64,000 nucleotides of DNA from Dimargaris cristalligena (GCA_027576995.1 JANBQC010000034.1:1-64000), one strand, 5' to 3'. Shown: positions 34,911 to 45,978, numbered from the stretch's first letter. The notes: generated by a model from the sequence alone, not told the origin. Numbers and translations: made by a program.

Positions 34911-36648
34911 ATGCGTTACTTAGTTCTATCCGCCCTGTTGGTTTTCTGCGGCACTACCGCGGCCCTCCCCGAACGCCAACTGGTTATCCAGGGCGAAGCC
35001 CCGTTCCCAACCCCAAGCTTCAACCGCGACTCCTGTCCCATTGACCAACGCTCATGTACTAATGAGCAAGCCGACAGCTGCTGTACGCCCAAGAACGGCC
35101 TTTTGGTATTCGCTCAACAGGTAAGTCGGAGCTCCTAAGCCATGATTAGTTTGGCGTTATGGAAGTGGTATTATAAGTCTAGGTCGAGCCTATTTCGCCA
35201 AAGTCTCCTCGATATTATTGGAGTTACCCGGTTATGGATATCAATTGACCCGGGTTTTAATCAAACCAACCATGCTCTAGCCCGTCTCTTAGCTACTAAG
35301 TAGCAAATTTCCACCCATGTGACCTATTTTCTAATACACCGGCTACATTTAATCCTACCTACCATCCCGAATCTAGTGGGAGCTGAACTACGGCCCCAAG
35401 AAGAGCTTCACCATTCATGGCCTATGGCCCGACTTATGGTGAGTGAATTGCTATCTGGCAGCATGTTGATCCCCTTTAACCAAACCCGCCTTTTTGCTGT
35501 GCACTCGGGGGTGACTGTAATGAGGCCAGGCGGACGGAGCTAGTTGCCCAAATCCACATAGTGGGTGGTATGTTCCTTCACCCCTTGGCTCTTGCCTCAG
35601 CCCTTCACTCACCTTATCGTCCATGATATCACTGCAATAGCAATTCACCCCTGGCTATGCCCCACTTACTGACCACTGCCCTCCCACCCCTGTCTAATAT
35701 TGGATTGAATCCATTCCCCCTTTCCGCACCATGTACCCACCCCTCTCCTACTATCACAGTGACGGCACTTTCCTGCCCGCCAATGGCTGCGACCGTGATC
35801 GCAATTACGACGATATTGCGAGCATCGTTCGCCGGCGGGATTCCAGCCTCCTCGAGTGGATGAACCAATACTGGCCATCCAACCGCAATAACAACAACGT
35901 GTTCTGGGCCCATGAGTGGAACAAACACGGTACCTGCGTGACCACCCTCGACCCCAAATGCTACGGCGATACCTACAAGCCCCAGCAGGAGGTGGCCGAC
36001 TACTTCAACCAGGTCAAGGGCGTGTATGAGGCCAACAACCTGTACCAAGCCCTCAGTAACCAGGGCATTATCCCTGGCAGTAGCTACCCCCTCGTTAATA
36101 TGGCCGCGGCCATCCGCCGCGAATTGGGCGTCGAGCCCCGCTTTAGCTGTCGCCGGGGCCGGATTCAGGAAATTCGAATGTGGTTCTACGTGAAAGGCTC
36201 GACAAACTATATTCCGGCCCCTGCCATGGGTGGTCACTCTTGCCCCAAGATGGTTTTCTACCCCGCCAAATAGTAAGTGTCCCAGTTACTTACTTCCCAT
36301 ACCGTCGACATCGGTCACCGACTAATATCTAAACTACTATGAATCCCAAAGCCCTGAGTGGCGGTCTGCTACTGCATCTCTTTAATGATCATGGAATTCT
36401 AACCCTTTCCAAGGGTGTCTCATTGTGATGTATTGCTATATATCTACATCTTCCCTTTACCCACTAGCGAAGGTGATGACAAATTCCCTAGTCATGGTCA
36501 GCCAAGGGTTTCTCCTACTTGGACGTTTCCGCAGAAGTTTCTGTATACGGGATCGCTTAGCGTTTTTGCATATCTGTACTCTATGTCTCCCCAATTTCTT
36601 ACATCTACGTTCACTCTACTTTTAATCTATTTTGCGACGGTACCCTAA
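34911..36648 (+). CDS. RNase T2, catalytically intact, with C-terminal anchor exon
   Basis: Four exons proposed: 34911-35120, 35377-35438, 35760-36272 and 36468-36648 (introns of phase 0, 2, 2; donors GTAAGT, GTGAGT, GTAAGT). The product has 321 residues. Signal peptide about 1-19. A cysteine-rich segment leads into CAS I, FTIHGLWPD with catalytic His84, and CAS II, FWAHEWNKHGTC with His142, Glu143, Lys146 and His147, so the active site is complete. RNase T2 enzymes cleave single-stranded RNA in vacuole or outside the cell. The last exon adds ~60 residues ending in a hydrophobic stretch (FLTSTFTLLLIYFATVP) without a charged tail, which resembles a GPI-attachment signal. If the last intron is retained, a TAG at the junction ends a 261-residue soluble form. 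Confidence 0.88.
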
Positions 36649-38036
36649 TCAAATAGTTAAATTATTGTTCATGCTTTTTTTCTTCTTTTGGTTGATACCA
36701 GCTTTCATGTAACCTTCATAAATATATATCTTATTATGAATCAAATACCCGATTTCCTGAGGGACGTATTGGCTAGTTTTAATAGACATAGTTGGGGGCG
36801 TCGAGATGGCACGTGTAGTTCAACTGTAAGACCAGTCCATTATTTGGTAGCATGTCGGGGGCACTGCTACACAGGCCCGGCCCATATTGTACAGCGACAG
36901 GGGCACCCATGAAGGATCGCCGGCCATAGGAATGGGCTCCTGCTGGTGAATAATCCGACGGTGTTTATGTTGATCCCCATTTTATGGTACTGGCGTCTGT
37001 CGGACGCATCTCTATAATTAATAGTAGTAGAAAATATCGCACGTCTACAGCCCAGGTATTCGTGTGGATTAACCAAATGGTGCCATGTGTTTACTTGGCG
37101 ATTTTCCCTATAAAGTCGTTCGTCTAATCGTAATGATAATAATGTAAATAATTAGATACTGGAATCCAGCAAGGTAAAAAATGCCACTAGTTAGTAAACG
37201 AATAAATTACTCATTCTTGCTACACATATCAAAGTTATTCAAGACCCTCTGCTCTATATATTATGTTGGGTATTCCCTGCCAACCATGAGATCAAACACT
37301 CCCAATTCCAGTTCTTCTAATTAGACGAACATATACTTTTCTGTTAGCCAGAGGTCTGTCGCATCGGCGCTAGGCCGTCCGAAATGTGAGGTGGAGTCCA
37401 CCTTACGTGTTCCCAGGCCTAGCACCCCAAAGGCGGAGTCACCCAGCATCATAGATAGAACAGGGCCGCAGGGGTAGAAGTAGCGGACTCAGTCTATCCA
37501 ACTGCCACTATGCCCCTGAACTCTAGGACATATGTTCATCGAAACGTGAGTGGACTACCCCATTCAGTTCGGTACGATCAAATGAGAGCCGGCGTTCAAC
37601 CCGAACGATAATAATAGAGGAAGGTCGTTTAATACAACTATACCTACAAAGGTAAACAAGCGGCATCGGAAATAGTTAATTTAACTAAATATGTAGTAAC
37701 CCCAACATTCCGCCCACCCACCGGACCTTAGACTACGTGTAGCACGTTTGGACAGTGACAAAACCACCCTGGCATTCCCGTGCGGTGGGACGTGTTAGTA
37801 GGGGTTCAGCCGGTTTCCTCTACGGACTATCAAAACGGCCGGACTTCCCAGTAGTGTCTATCCTGCGCCAGTCGTAGTATAAAACTTACCTATGCCCTCT
37901 TGCAAAGGGCCTATTTTCCACCTTTTGTGGTATTATTGCTTATATTTGATGATAGCTTTGTTATCTATTGTTATTATTATTTTATATTCCACCTAATCAT
38001 CTGTATTTAATCATTATTGAACTAGGACACTCCGCC
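36649..38036. other. Intergenic between RNase T2 paralogues
   Basis: 1.4 kb AT-rich spacer without a gene. A TATAAAA box at 37878-37884 precedes the second RNase T2 ATG by about 150 nt. Confidence 0.6.
37878..37884 (+). promoter_or_regulatory. TATA box of second RNase T2 gene
   Basis: TATAAAA located about 150 nt upstream of the start codon at 38037. It is the nearest consensus TATA box upstream of that start. Confidence 0.5.
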
Positions 38037-39255
38037 ATGCCGCGTTTACTCAATCCTCTCTTACTTGTCCTTGTGGTACTGATCACTCAGGTGTGTGGTT
38101 ACGATGTCGGCATTTCATCCGGATGTCCCAATAACCTAGTTAGTTGCGCCGAAGGGGTTGATACTAACACCGTTAACAACTGCTGTTCTCCCGAATACGG
38201 TATGGTTATCCTAGATCTCAAAGTAAGTCAAGTTTAATGTGATCCAGGTACATTTTGTTTTAAGGAAATCACCTATTTCCTAGATTAAAATCGATCTATT
38301 CAACAAAAAGCAATATCCAATCATCCAATCTTAACATACTGCTTGCTGCCGGTTGATATATATTTACATGGCTATAGTGGTTGTTTAGTTCCGGCCCCGA
38401 CGACAATTTCGTCATCAGTGGACTCCAAGCGGCCACCTGTAATGGTCGCCTCTCCCCCGAGAATGGGTGCAATATGAAGCGGGGCGTAACCGATATAGGC
38501 AAGCGCCTCAACAAGACCGACCCCGATCTTTACCAGTACATCGAAAAGTATTGGTCTATTGGTAACCACAAGGCCGATAAATTCTGGGAACATGCTTGGG
38601 TGCAACACGGGACCTGCATGACCAACCTGGAGGCCCAGTGCCAGGGCAACCAAGGTACGGAAGATCAGGCCGTCATTAACTACTTTGTCGCTGCCCGTGG
38701 TCTGCACGAAAAGTACGACGTGGCCCAGGCATTGGCTGACAATAATATTCGCCCCGGCTCGTCCGCGCCCGTCGACAAATTCCGTAAGGCCATTGAAGAA
38801 GCCTTTGGAGCCCCGGTGGTTATGCGCTGCACGAACAGTGTGTTGGATGGCGTGCAAGTGTGGTTTAAGGTGCGGGGTGGTAACGATTTTGAACCAACCG
38901 AACCCCTGATTAATAAGAAGTGCTCAGCCAAGACCCTCACCTTCGCCTACAAAAAGTAAGTATGGCATACATTGTTATTATTTTTTCAATATTGCGGAAT
39001 CAACATGTTACTTTAGGCTTATCACCTGGTATCTGGGTTTTAACTTGGTACTAACTCAATTTCTGAACCATAAACCCAACTCCGATATTCCATCAAAATA
39101 GCAAAGTAAAGAATAGCTCAGGCGCCGATGACAGAAGCAATAGCGTAGATTTGTTTGACAGTGCCTCTCCCTCCCTCTGGGCTATGCGGACAATTGCCAC
39201 CTTCGGCTTGCTGACCATTGGCTTCGTAAGCTTACGCCGCGTCCTCAACATTTAA
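38037..39255 (+). CDS. RNase T2 paralogue with lost catalytic residues, anchored
   Basis: Three exons proposed: 38037-38222, 38378-38955, 39102-39255 (introns phase 0 and 2). The product is 305 residues. Signal peptide about 1-20. The order of conserved cysteines and spacing follows the upstream RNase T2 gene, but CAS I reads FVISGLQAAT (Ser76 replaces the catalytic His; the W-P-D is lost) and CAS II reads FWEHAWVQHGTC (Ala135 replaces Glu, Gln138 replaces Lys; only the last His139 remains). It should therefore not cleave RNA. The frame is otherwise open and the fold residues remain, so it is a likely pseudoenzyme and not a dead gene. The final exon ends in a hydrophobic helix followed by RRVLNI: either a transmembrane anchor or a variant GPI signal. 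It lacks the intron that splits CAS I in the upstream gene. AATAAA at 39370. Confidence 0.85.
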
Positions 39256-39502
39256 TACAACCACTCGGCCATCTATATTAGCTATATTACATACATACCT
39301 ATATATACATAATGAACCTACTTTAATACTACTAATTATTGCCTTTAAAACGTTTTAATAATTTATATGAATAAAGTTTATTATTTCACAAACATGGTGA
39401 AAATAGTTCTTGTAGAGGAAAATAGTTCGCTACTAGTGTCAATTATTTAGTGAACGAACTGGTGGCAAAGGAGAGGGGGGGTAATGAGATCTTCCAATCA
39501 CC

Positions 39503-40075
39503 CTATTTCAAGTCAATTTTAACATCCAGCCTTTTAATTATTCTGGCGGGATTACCGGCCACCACGACATTCGGGGGTACATCTCTAGTGACCACGCCAC
39601 CAGCAGCCACAATCGCACCCTCGCCGATGGTGATACCGGGTAAGATGATGGCCCCTCCTCCGATCCACACATCGTTGCCCACATGGATAGGCTTGGCATA
39701 TTCGATTCTCGATGACCTTGCGACAGGGTCGAGCGGATGAGTCACCGTATATATTTGCACATGGGGGCCTAGCATGACATTATCACCAAACATCACGGGC
39801 ATACAGTCCAAGATGGTACCAAAGCCGTTCATATAGAAATTGCGTCCCACGCGGATATTATACCCGTAGTCAAAGTGGAAAGGCGGTTGGAGGTACGTGG
39901 TTTCGTCGCATTGGCCGAGAATTGCCTGGGTTAGGCGTTGCCGTTCACCATCGTCGGTAAACTTCTGCTCGTACTCAAGCTTGAGCGTGTAGAAATGCTT
40001 ACGCTCGGCGACAAGTTCGGGGTCGCTCCCAAAGTGCAATTCACCGGCCAGCATCAATTCTTTGTTGGATGGCAT
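39503..40075 (-). CDS. Maltose/galactoside O-acetyltransferase-like (LbH), copy 1
   Basis: 190 residues, starting at the ATG of [12 protein letters not shown], the same start as the paralogue at 42070. The N-terminal helical Mac domain (about 1-60) is followed by a left-handed beta-helix of hexapeptide repeats ([48 protein letters not shown]). The catalytic His of this family is present at about 113 (VTHPLDP). Members transfer acetyl from acetyl-CoA to a sugar hydroxyl; the substrate is not determined. The homologues are bacterial Maa/LacA/NodL and fungal YJL218W-type proteins. Its 3' end converges on that of the second RNase T2 gene. Confidence 0.92.
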   Translation of the reverse strand: MPSNKELMLAGELHFGSDPELVAERKHFYTLKLEYEQKFTDDGERQRLTQAILGQCDETTYLQPPFHFDYGYNIRVGRNFYMNGFGTILDCMPVMFGDNVMLGPHVQIYTVTHPLDPVARSSRIEYAKPIHVGNDVWIGGGAIILPGITIGEGAIVAAGGVVTRDVPPNVVVAGNPARIIKRLDVKIDLK

Positions 40076-41488
40076 ATCGAATACAGAGTTAACCAAAAAA
40101 ATTACGCTACAAGGTGGTGTGGGTTTGTCGTGGAATAATATAAGGCAGTGGTACTGTCGGTTATTGTGTACGATTGTTACTTTTCTCGGCAGAAGCGTGG
40201 ATGGCAGGCCACCCAAAAATACAGAAAACAGATAATGAAATTCAAGTAGAAATTATATGGGCTAAGGGTCTGGATATATACAATGTTCACAGTAATGCCG
40301 TTTCATAATTTCATAATTTCGTTGTGGGTTTAATAGAAGGCCGCTGACAAATAAGTGCATATCCCAGCCGACTCTCCTGGGTGGAGTGACCTAACTTTAT
40401 TTATAGTCTGACAGTGACTCGTTTACTTAATCCAGGGCCCGTTTTCACAGGAACGACATATTTTCCTACGTTTATCGGTGAAATATCTTACGTAGCCCAT
40501 AATGGTGAAGGAAGAGTAGACGGGTCAACCCCTTGCCCTAGTAGAATATGTTACAATCACCGTATAACTTGGCAGGTTTGCTTTGCATGACCCATTCTCC
40601 ATCTTTCCCACCCCAATTCATCTTGCTGGATGCCTCTCACAGGCACTTATCGTATGAGAATATGTCGTCCTAGGATGCATTTGGATCTGCGTAATGGGGA
40701 TTATCTTGGCCGCCCCTCTCCCTGGCCAAGGGCTGAAATGGTTCGGCTGGAAGGTCTGTCAAGTCAACGCGGGTAGGCCACACCTCTACAACCTGGTAGT
40801 ATAATAAAAAGGCACAACTTACAATCTGCCTTGACAGGCGAGATAAAGCAATACAATAAGAATCGTTTGGGATATATACATACTTCAGTAAACTACTATG
40901 AGGACATGGATATTTAACGAAATGGCGAATGGGTCTGGCCAGGAAGTTTATACCTTGGATATGGCCTGTCGGGTTAGAAAAGCCAGGCGGTCTAGGCCCA
41001 TAGACCTCGGCATTTCATTTTATATCGATGAGTAATGTAAGGCATTACCGCCGATTTCGAAAAGAAATAGCCTATATGTCGGCAACGTTAAGCTAGTCCA
41101 CCATCCTTAACTGGGAATATTCGACCCGGTATTTGACTCTGGACCGTCACCCAGTCCTATCAACTTTAACTTGGGTTCTACTGAGCGCTTCTGAGTATAT
41201 AGTGGGCCTATGTGGATCATCTAGTCAACGAACTATCTACCATCATTTCGATATATTTAATTACTGTAATGAACACACGAACATTTCAACCCAACGCTAA
41301 AATTCCAGGATGTTTCATGGCGTTATTCAAATTTAAAATTAATACGATTCGCTGGCATTAACATTCAGCGATACACAACTTATTTCTGTATATTCAAAAC
41401 AGTGTCAAATGTATTAAAAAACGGATAGGATTGGCTGGAACGACCAACATATATTATATCACATCAGAACATAACCCAATAGACCGCC
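40076..41488. other. Intergenic between acetyltransferase copies
   Basis: 1.4 kb AT-rich spacer, no gene recognised. It contains the promoter of copy 1 at its left side. I see no obvious remaining similarity to the region upstream of copy 2. Confidence 0.5.
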
Positions 41489-42070
41489 TTATTCTGACTC
41501 TTTCTTCTGCTTAGAGACCTCCAGACGCTTAATGACCCGGGCTGGATTACCCGCCACCACGACGTTCGAGGGTACATCCTTAGTGACCACACTACCCCCC
41601 GCCACCGTGACACCATCGCCGATGGTGACACCTGGCAGGATAATGGCCCCTCCTCCGATCCACACATCACTGCCAATGACAATGGGCTTGGCAAACTCAA
41701 CCAACGTGGACCGTTCGACCGGATCGACAGGATGGCCGGCGGTGTAAATTTGCACATGGGGGCCCAGCATGACATTGTCGCCGAACGTCACCGGCGCACA
41801 GTCCAGGATGGTGCAAAAAGCGTTCATGTAGAAATTGCGCCCCACGCGGATATTGTAGCCGTAATCGAGGTGAAAGGGTGGCTGGAGGTACGTGGTTTCG
41901 TCGCACTGGCCAAAGATGACCTGGGTCAGGCGTTGCCGTTCAGTGTCGTCGGTAAACTTTTGCTCGTACTCAAGCTTGAGCGTGTAGAAATGCTTGCGTT
42001 CAGCGATAAGTTCGGGGTCACCACCCCAGTAGGGCTGGCCGGCTATCATCAGTTCCTTGTTGGAGGGCAT
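41489..42070 (-). CDS. Maltose/galactoside O-acetyltransferase-like (LbH), copy 2
   Basis: 193 residues from ATG, collinear with copy 1 and about 80 percent identical by eye. The long stretch from [17 protein letters not shown] to the end of the first hexapeptide turns is almost unchanged. The catalytic His is kept (AGHPVDP), as are the [12 protein letters not shown] and [12 protein letters not shown] repeats. The differences cluster in the N-terminal loop (GQPYWGG versus GELHFGS) and at the charged C-terminus (SKQKKESE versus KIDLK), so acceptor preference may differ. It lies on the same strand as copy 1, 1.4 kb upstream of it, and is a recent tandem duplicate. Confidence 0.92.
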   Translation of the reverse strand: MPSNKELMIAGQPYWGGDPELIAERKHFYTLKLEYEQKFTDDTERQRLTQVIFGQCDETTYLQPPFHLDYGYNIRVGRNFYMNAFCTILDCAPVTFGDNVMLGPHVQIYTAGHPVDPVERSTLVEFAKPIVIGSDVWIGGGAIILPGVTIGDGVTVAGGSVVTKDVPSNVVVAGNPARVIKRLEVSKQKKESE

Positions 42071-43928
42071 GTTGAAAATGATTGTTGGAGTGCGATAATA
42101 TTGACGAAATGGTGCTCAATACCAAATAAGACTGAGACGGTGGTACTGCTAGAGGTTTATTCGCGGGTCTCGCTAAGCTCAGTCGCTACGTATATGGCTG
42201 TAAAACCTGGAAATAGGAAATGATCTTGGATAAAGATCCAATAGGTAGACAGGGTAGAAAAGGAAAGCTGCCTCAGCATAATTCAATGTGGTTAATATAA
42301 TGAGCTGATAGCAGAAAGAGAACCTAATGATCAACCTACAGTATATTTCCAAAGCCTTATTCCAGAGTATAAGGCGGGGTAGAGCTGGAGTAATCAGTAT
42401 CAGGCTGATTAGTTCACAGTCTCTTCCCACTCACTACTATACCCAAACCACCTGCCCCCTTGGTATTGGTGGAAACGTCCTGCACTGCCCCTCCAGCTTG
42501 AGGGAAACAACCAGAAGAAATGGGCAACGGTGTCCTTTCAAACACCCATCACTATCGTGAAAGGGGAGGTGGCGTATAGCTGTCAAGCGAACGAATCCCT
42601 CACCCAGCTCTATGACCGTATAGCCAATGCTATGTGAGACCTGCTTACCGCTTTCCATCCATTTCTCCCCTTAATGGTCCGTACTGGTATCCTAGATTAT
42701 TGGTGAAACACACTCGCCCCACAATCACTTGGGAGAGAGGCCCCTGTGGCTGAATAACAACAGCCTGGTGGTGTGTTATCACTAATGTAACCTTCCCATC
42801 TGCAGGTTCCAGGTTCCGGTATATTCCCATCTCGGTGATTTGATTTGAGGATTTGGTATCCCATACATTTATACACACAATTCCATTCAACTGTCCTTTG
42901 TAGGGGGGCACAGTCGCTTTTACCATGGCCGAAAGGGTGTCGGCAGGAGAGAAGGGTCTTACCTAATCCCACACCAAACCAATGTATACCTTTCGTATTC
43001 TGGACAATATCGCTTGTATAGCGCTGTGATTTTAGATATCATTTTCTATTCTCTCAGCAGCAGCTCCAACAACTGCATTTGGAAGTCGGCAATATAATTA
43101 TTTAAAACGAGCGTAGTTTCCGGGATTAAGAAGTGGTGTATTACATACAGGTATACCGAATAGAGAGCGTAACGGTTCTACAAATATGTAGTCCAGAGTA
43201 CCCAGTTTGTATTCCCACCCGATTTAGATACGCAGGTAGTACTGCATAGTCCTTTTCGGAGTTGTCTAACATTATAAGAGCGGTTACCCAACTGTCCGAA
43301 ATAGGTGGCATTGGCTAGATTGGAAAGACTAAGGTCCGGAGGTGGACATTGTAGCGATTGGAATAGTCGAATTTATCAACTGGCAGAGCGAACCTGTGGC
43401 CATTTTTACGCAATAGAAATATTAATACACCCCTTATTTCGATGTAATGGCGTATACGTAGAGGAATTTGGGGAAAGTTGTACAGACAGCGCAACAAACT
43501 GTTTCGAAATGAGGGACGCAAAGTAATCGACCCTATAGTCTATTTCCATTCGACCATTTGAATAGTCATCATTGAGCTGTCATAGCACGTGCCTCGTAGA
43601 AAAACCCATCGAATCATATATTCGCTAGGGTGGGCACTTCCCGAAGGCATTGTATTTTTCGCATGGTTCGTCATACCCTAGCGTAAATAGCTCGTTATCA
43701 ACCAAAACATCAGCAGGCATTGGTTACAGGGTACTGCTAATTGGCTAAACCGGTAACTGCCTACCCGGGATTGGTCTTGGATCAGTTGGTAGTACTACAC
43801 CTGTGCGCTACAGGGAATTACAGGTGCAGTGTTATCGTAACTTTAAACACAGTCTCTCTCAGCTTCTATCGAATAATTCAACCTTCCCAATGTATACCTC
43901 CCACCCTCACTTACCGACCTTTCCTAAG
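42071..43928. other. Intergenic; possible lectin-like exon remnant
   Basis: No clear gene. On the minus strand about 42645-42926 a frame encodes a stretch with a jacalin-like look (ITEMGIYRNL..., VCFTNNLGYQYGPLRG) ending near a GTAAGC donor-like site, but I could not join it to convincing neighbouring exons. Confidence 0.3.
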
Positions 43929-44044
43929 AAGCACTGTCCCACTCACCGATCTATCCTAGGAAGCACTGTCCCACTCACCGATCTATCCTAGGAAGCACTG
44001 CCCCACTCACCGATCTATCCTAGGAAGCACTGTCCCACTCACTG
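43929..44044 (+). repeat. 32 bp tandem repeat, about 3.6 units
   Basis: Units of 32 bp (GAAGCACTGTCCCACTCACC plus GATCTATCCTAG) start at 43929, 43961 and 43993, with a partial fourth at 44025. They are nearly identical (one T/C difference in unit 3). A degenerate unit may precede it from about 43905. It is a minisatellite in intergenic DNA. Confidence 0.9.
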
Positions 44045-44943
44045 AAGATATTTCGATTATCCCTCCGGATAGGCTAGTTGGACCAAATGGACTGTATCAG
44101 GTAGTTGGCAAAGATAACCATCACTAACCATATTGTAGTAATCGCGTAATATTTAGAGCCCATCATTATTTCGGCTGTGGACACGATTGACAATGCTGTT
44201 TCCCTAATCTGTTGGGTCCAAACAAGTATTAATTTGGCCACCGAAATGGCTGCGCACCCTCGTGCAAAAGATGCGCTTGTTCAGCAAGTCCGCCCAGACC
44301 TGCCACTGTGCCGACAGTATGTAAAGGAGAGTTACCAGCAAATGACCCCGCGCAGAAATAGATGCATTCCAAAGTCAGTTGACCGAGCCACTCTTTTTAG
44401 ACTCGGACCCACCATCGCCTCCCACGGACTAAAAATAGAGCCCAGCTCGAACAATGTGGGCCATTTATCTTCTGGTGGTCTTTTTTTTCGATTGGAAAGG
44501 CAGCTTCCAACATCACTGCCTGAAGCAGTACAGTATATCCAATCATGAAGGTTGAGCCAATAAGGTGGTATTATTAAGCAACAATAGCGCAAGCTAAGAG
44601 ACATTTGTTGGGGGAGTATGGTTATGGGCAAATATAGTGGTCGGAACTGCACATACTAAATAAAAAGGGATACTGAAGGAGTGTGACACCCCGGTTAGTA
44701 GTGTGTGGGGTTTAAGAGGATAACAAGGCGGGGAAGTGGGAGCAGCAAAATACAGTAGGGCAAACGGGGGAGAATCCCTCGCCATTGTCCCCAGGTAAAT
44801 GGTGGTGGGGATGGGTATATTATTAGGCGGGATAAAGAAAGAAAAGAGATCATATGAGCAAGCTATATTTTTTTTAGATGTTGGAGATAAAAAAACAAGG
44901 GGGGTGGGTGAGAGAGAGAGAGAGAGAGAGAGAGGAGTGCGCA
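44045..44943. other. Intergenic, 3' flank of GT25 gene
   Basis: No gene. A (GA)n microsatellite of about 25 bp (44910-44934) begins about 10 nt past the stop codon of the GT25 gene and so would be transcribed as a CT tract in its 3' UTR. Confidence 0.6.
44910..44934. repeat. (GA)n microsatellite
   Basis: An uninterrupted GA dinucleotide run of about 25 bp, directly downstream of the GT25 stop codon. Confidence 0.9.
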
Positions 44944-45978
44944 TTAGTAGTTTAGTGATACATTGTCGGTGAGAATGGCGTTGTCCAGAGCCTTCCGGGT
45001 AGAGTTCCGCAGGCCTTCCCAGAGCTGTGAGTGACCGCTCGAGGGAATATCCGAGGGGTCGTCCTTGCGGCGAATTTGGGAAGCCTGAAGGGGATCGGCG
45101 GAGAAGGCGGAGATTTTATCATCCCAGCCGAGTTGGGAGATCATCGAGTCGATGGCGGCGGTGGGTTTGCTTAATAAGCTCAATAATTTGCGGGCGCCCT
45201 TCTGGGAAACCATGTAGGCATGGGTACACCAGGGCCCCTTCAATTTGCGAATGCCGTGTTCCACGTCGTACATGGTGCCGATATGGTCCCCGGAACTACA
45301 GTGGCCCAGGTAGTACATATCCCAGTTCTCGGGCAGGTGGGTCAGGGCCTGTTCGACCAAGTGGGTCAGTTCCACTTCGACATCCACGTCGTCTTCCAGA
45401 ATCAGGGCGCGCGGGCGGCCTTTGGCTACCACATCCTGGTAGACGTTCATATGGCTACGCCAGCAAGCCACCTGGCCATCCCCCACTTTGTGTTCAACGG
45501 CACTGGGCGGCTTGAACTCAATGGTCGCGGGGGTGGATGCCATCAGGAAATCGACGGGAATGCGCAGGAAACGCATCATATTGGTGATGACGTCCCGGCG
45601 GTCCGTCCGTTTACTGAGGTTGATGACGTAAACATGCCCCAAGACCTGTTCGTTGCGGTGTTCCTCAGTGACGATGGCTTGGGCCCGCAGGACCTCCATT
45701 GCCAGGGGGGGTGGGGTCGCAGTAGCTACACCATCGGCCCAGTTTTTGGTGTAGGAGTCCAGTTGCGTGCGGGCGGTCTGAAGAGTGGCCAACGTAATGG
45801 TGGTGTTAAAGATGGCCAGGCCGAGTAAAATGGTGCCGAACAGGGCGGCCGAGATTACCAGTGGTTTCGGGGCTAACCAGGACGACCGGCGTGCGGGGGA
45901 AGCGTGGTTGGGATACAGGGCTTCCTGAAGGTTGTCCGACTCAGTGTCGTAGTCGGTATGGAGAGACATTTTGGACAT
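44944..45978 (-). CDS. Glycosyltransferase family 25 type II membrane protein
   Basis: 344 residues from the ATG at 45978; the frame is open further upstream but only from a TTG. A 37-residue cytosolic tail is followed by a transmembrane helix (about 39-62, PLVISAALFGTILLGLAIF), a short stem, and a GT25 catalytic domain (about 115-310). It begins VYVINLSKRTDRRD, has a DGQVACWRSHMNVYQ segment, and a metal-binding DxD motif in LILEDDVD (about 195-199). Family members are collagen galactosyltransferases and LPS glycosyltransferases. The topology indicates a Golgi or ER enzyme that adds sugar to secreted proteins or wall glycans. The exact sugar is not determinable. Confidence 0.9.
   Translation of the reverse strand: MSKMSLHTDYDTESDNLQEALYPNHASPARRSSWLAPKPLVISAALFGTILLGLAIFNTTITLATLQTARTQLDSYTKNWADGVATATPPPLAMEVLRAQAIVTEEHRNEQVLGHVYVINLSKRTDRRDVITNMMRFLRIPVDFLMASTPATIEFKPPSAVEHKVGDGQVACWRSHMNVYQDVVAKGRPRALILEDDVDVEVELTHLVEQALTHLPENWDMYYLGHCSSGDHIGTMYDVEHGIRKLKGPWCTHAYMVSQKGARKLLSLLSKPTAAIDSMISQLGWDDKISAFSADPLQASQIRRKDDPSDIPSSGHSQLWEGLRNSTRKALDNAILTDNVSLNY

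Noticed and set aside
35629..36237. 202-codon minus-strand open frame
   Set aside because: Antisense shadow of exon 3 of the RNase T2 gene, whose motifs are clear on the plus strand.
36271..36273. TAG as the normal end of the first RNase T2 protein
   Set aside because: It overlaps a perfect GTAAGT donor, and the paralogue has a donor at the same position and phase with an open anchor exon downstream. The stop is kept only as the intron-retention outcome.
38389..38400. Acceptor TTTAG at 38388 for the second RNase T2 gene
   Set aside because: It would shift the phase relative to exon 1. The acceptor at 38377 keeps phase 0 and restores the Trp that follows the intron in the paralogue.
44594..44944. 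116-codon minus-strand frame after the GT25 stop
   Set aside because: It lies in the 3' flank, includes the CT microsatellite as a Leu-Ser run, and has no protein-like features.
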